This document shows positions 15,507 through 16,117 of a DNA stretch of 16,117 bases, piece after piece (position 1 is the first letter of the stretch; each line of letters begins with the position of its first letter). Made by a program: the position numbers and the translations under genes. The DNA comes from Halieaceae bacterium UBA4438 (lineage in GTDB: Bacteria; Pseudomonadota; Gammaproteobacteria; Pseudomonadales; Halieaceae), in the NCBI GenBank assembly GCA_002390485.1, contig DGPO01000058.1, positions 10,177 to 26,293 on the forward strand, read 5' to 3'. Under the pieces are notes generated by a model. It made no database searches. It was not told where the DNA came from and saw only the letters and a list, made by a program, of their open reading frames with translations.

Positions 15507-15860
15507 TTATCTGTGATAGCGGAGTCTCGTACCATAGTCGAGTGAGAGCCGTATCTCGTCCGGACTGAGCGCGTCGGGGAAGTAGACGCCCGAGACCTTC
15601 GCGTCGAGTAGGCTCGCCCCCTCAAGGTTAGTCTCTCTAAAATCAATACCTGACAAATCGCAATTACGAAAATACGCGTTTGAGAAATCCAATCCTCTCG
15701 CATTCATTTTTCGCAGATCACGGCCTCGGTAGTCGCCGCCCGACAACTGTAAATTGTCCATTTTATCGCGCTGCTTGTTAAAACTGTCGACATCTTCATG
15801 GCGCAATAGTTGGTAAAGAGGATCAGTTTTAACCTCGGGCTTTAGTTCACGCTTACTCAT
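15507..15860 (-). CDS. Pentapeptide-repeat protein of unknown function
   Basis: This 117-residue protein has a polar N-terminus (1-36, no signal peptide) and a pentapeptide-repeat stretch over about residues 37-95, with the central Leu/Phe pattern visible in GRDLR, GLDFS, NAYFR, NCDLS, GIDFRE and TNLEG. That is roughly 11-12 repeats, or three coils of a right-handed beta-helix, shorter than the Qnr/MfpA DNA mimics. A charged tail follows. It overlaps the upstream kinase stop by 4 bases (ATGA, 15857-15860) and dsbD starts 9 bases after it. Function unknown; gyrase protection should not be assumed from the fold alone. Confidence 0.8.
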   Translation of the reverse strand: MSKRELKPEVKTDPLYQLLRHEDVDSFNKQRDKMDNLQLSGGDYRGRDLRKMNARGLDFSNAYFRNCDLSGIDFRETNLEGASLLDAKVSGVYFPDALSPDEIRLSLDYGTRLRYHR

Positions 15861-16117
15861 ACCGTGCTCCTAGTGTTCAAACGCTGGGCTTCAAAATGGG
15901 CGTCTCTGAGCGCATGGCTGGCCTCAAGACTCAATCGCGGGCCGGCTTGACACACCACAGCGCCGGCAGCTTTAGACGCAAACTCACAAGCCTCAAGCAT
16001 ATCGGTTCCTGCCCATAAGGCATAAAAGAAAGCGCCCGCAAACATGTCACCTGCGCCGTTGGTATTGACGGCATTAACCGGTTGAGCGGGCACGTGGTGT
16101 TGCTGGGTCCCGTCATA
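15857..16117 (-). CDS. PfkB-family carbohydrate/nucleoside kinase, C-terminal fragment
   Basis: The last 86 residues of a ribokinase-family (PfkB) kinase enter from beyond the right edge, so the gene is 5' truncated by the window. The PfkB signature AVNTNGAGDMFAGAFFYAL is present; Asp24 of the fragment, in GAGD, is the catalytic base that activates the substrate hydroxyl, and the glycines form the anion hole. Homologues with this NTNGAGDMFAG form are often annotated adenosine kinase, but the sugar- or nucleoside-selecting N-terminal half is missing here, so the substrate is not assigned. The GTG at 16093 is internal. The stop overlaps the pentapeptide gene's start. Confidence 0.88.
   Translation of the reverse strand, partial: YDGTQQHHVPAQPVNAVNTNGAGDMFAGAFFYALWAGTDMLEACEFASKAAGAVVCQAGPRLSLEASHALRDAHFEAQRLNTRSTV

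Overview
This window is a dense, almost entirely coding stretch of a Gram-negative chromosome, most likely from a gammaproteobacterium. The evidence is gene content and order: trpE-trpG-trpD-trpC next to a true Crp/Vfr orthologue, a YhfA-type OsmC protein and coq7; dusB-fis-purH-purD; aroQ-accB-accC-prmA; and dsbD with a PCuAC copper chaperone. Several of these blocks resemble the Pseudomonas arrangement. A marine Cellvibrionales/OM60-type lineage is plausible, but that is only an impression. I see no insertion sequence, prophage, CRISPR array, rRNA or complete tRNA, and no base-composition break that would suggest recent transfer.

Layout. 1-2726 (+): the tail of trpE, then trpG, trpD and trpC, tightly packed. 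2723-3373 (-): crp, whose stop codon overlaps that of trpC. 3374-3491: the divergent crp/yhfA control region, with a plausible sigma70 promoter and a good CRP-site candidate. 3492-3911 (+): the OsmC/YhfA gene, convergent with coq7. 3916-8722 (-): dusB-fis-purH-purD-coq7, read right to left as one probable operon. It joins tRNA dihydrouridylation, a nucleoid protein, the last steps of purine synthesis and ubiquinone hydroxylation. 8723-8967: the divergent control region between dusB and aroQ, the longest non-coding stretch (245 bases). 8968-12170 (+): aroQ-accB-accC-prmA, covering shikimate pathway, acetyl-CoA carboxylase and ribosomal protein L11 methylation. 12167-16117 (-): a PfkB-family kinase (cut by the window edge), a pentapeptide-repeat protein, dsbD, a PCuAC copper chaperone and a DUF2333 membrane-anchored protein, probably one transcript.

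The genes are mostly core metabolism and I find no evidence of a novel defence or mobile system. The points that merit a second look are regulatory or structural: a candidate CRP autoregulatory site just downstream of the inferred crp start point; a Fis that lacks the N-terminal arm and cannot be extended because of an in-frame stop; a 17-base match to a tRNA-Leu D-arm in the aroQ-acc leader; a dnaX-like slippery heptamer followed at 7 bases by a GNRA hairpin in the DUF2333 gene; and convergent gene ends that overlap by the same CTAA tetranucleotide, leaving no room for ordinary terminators.
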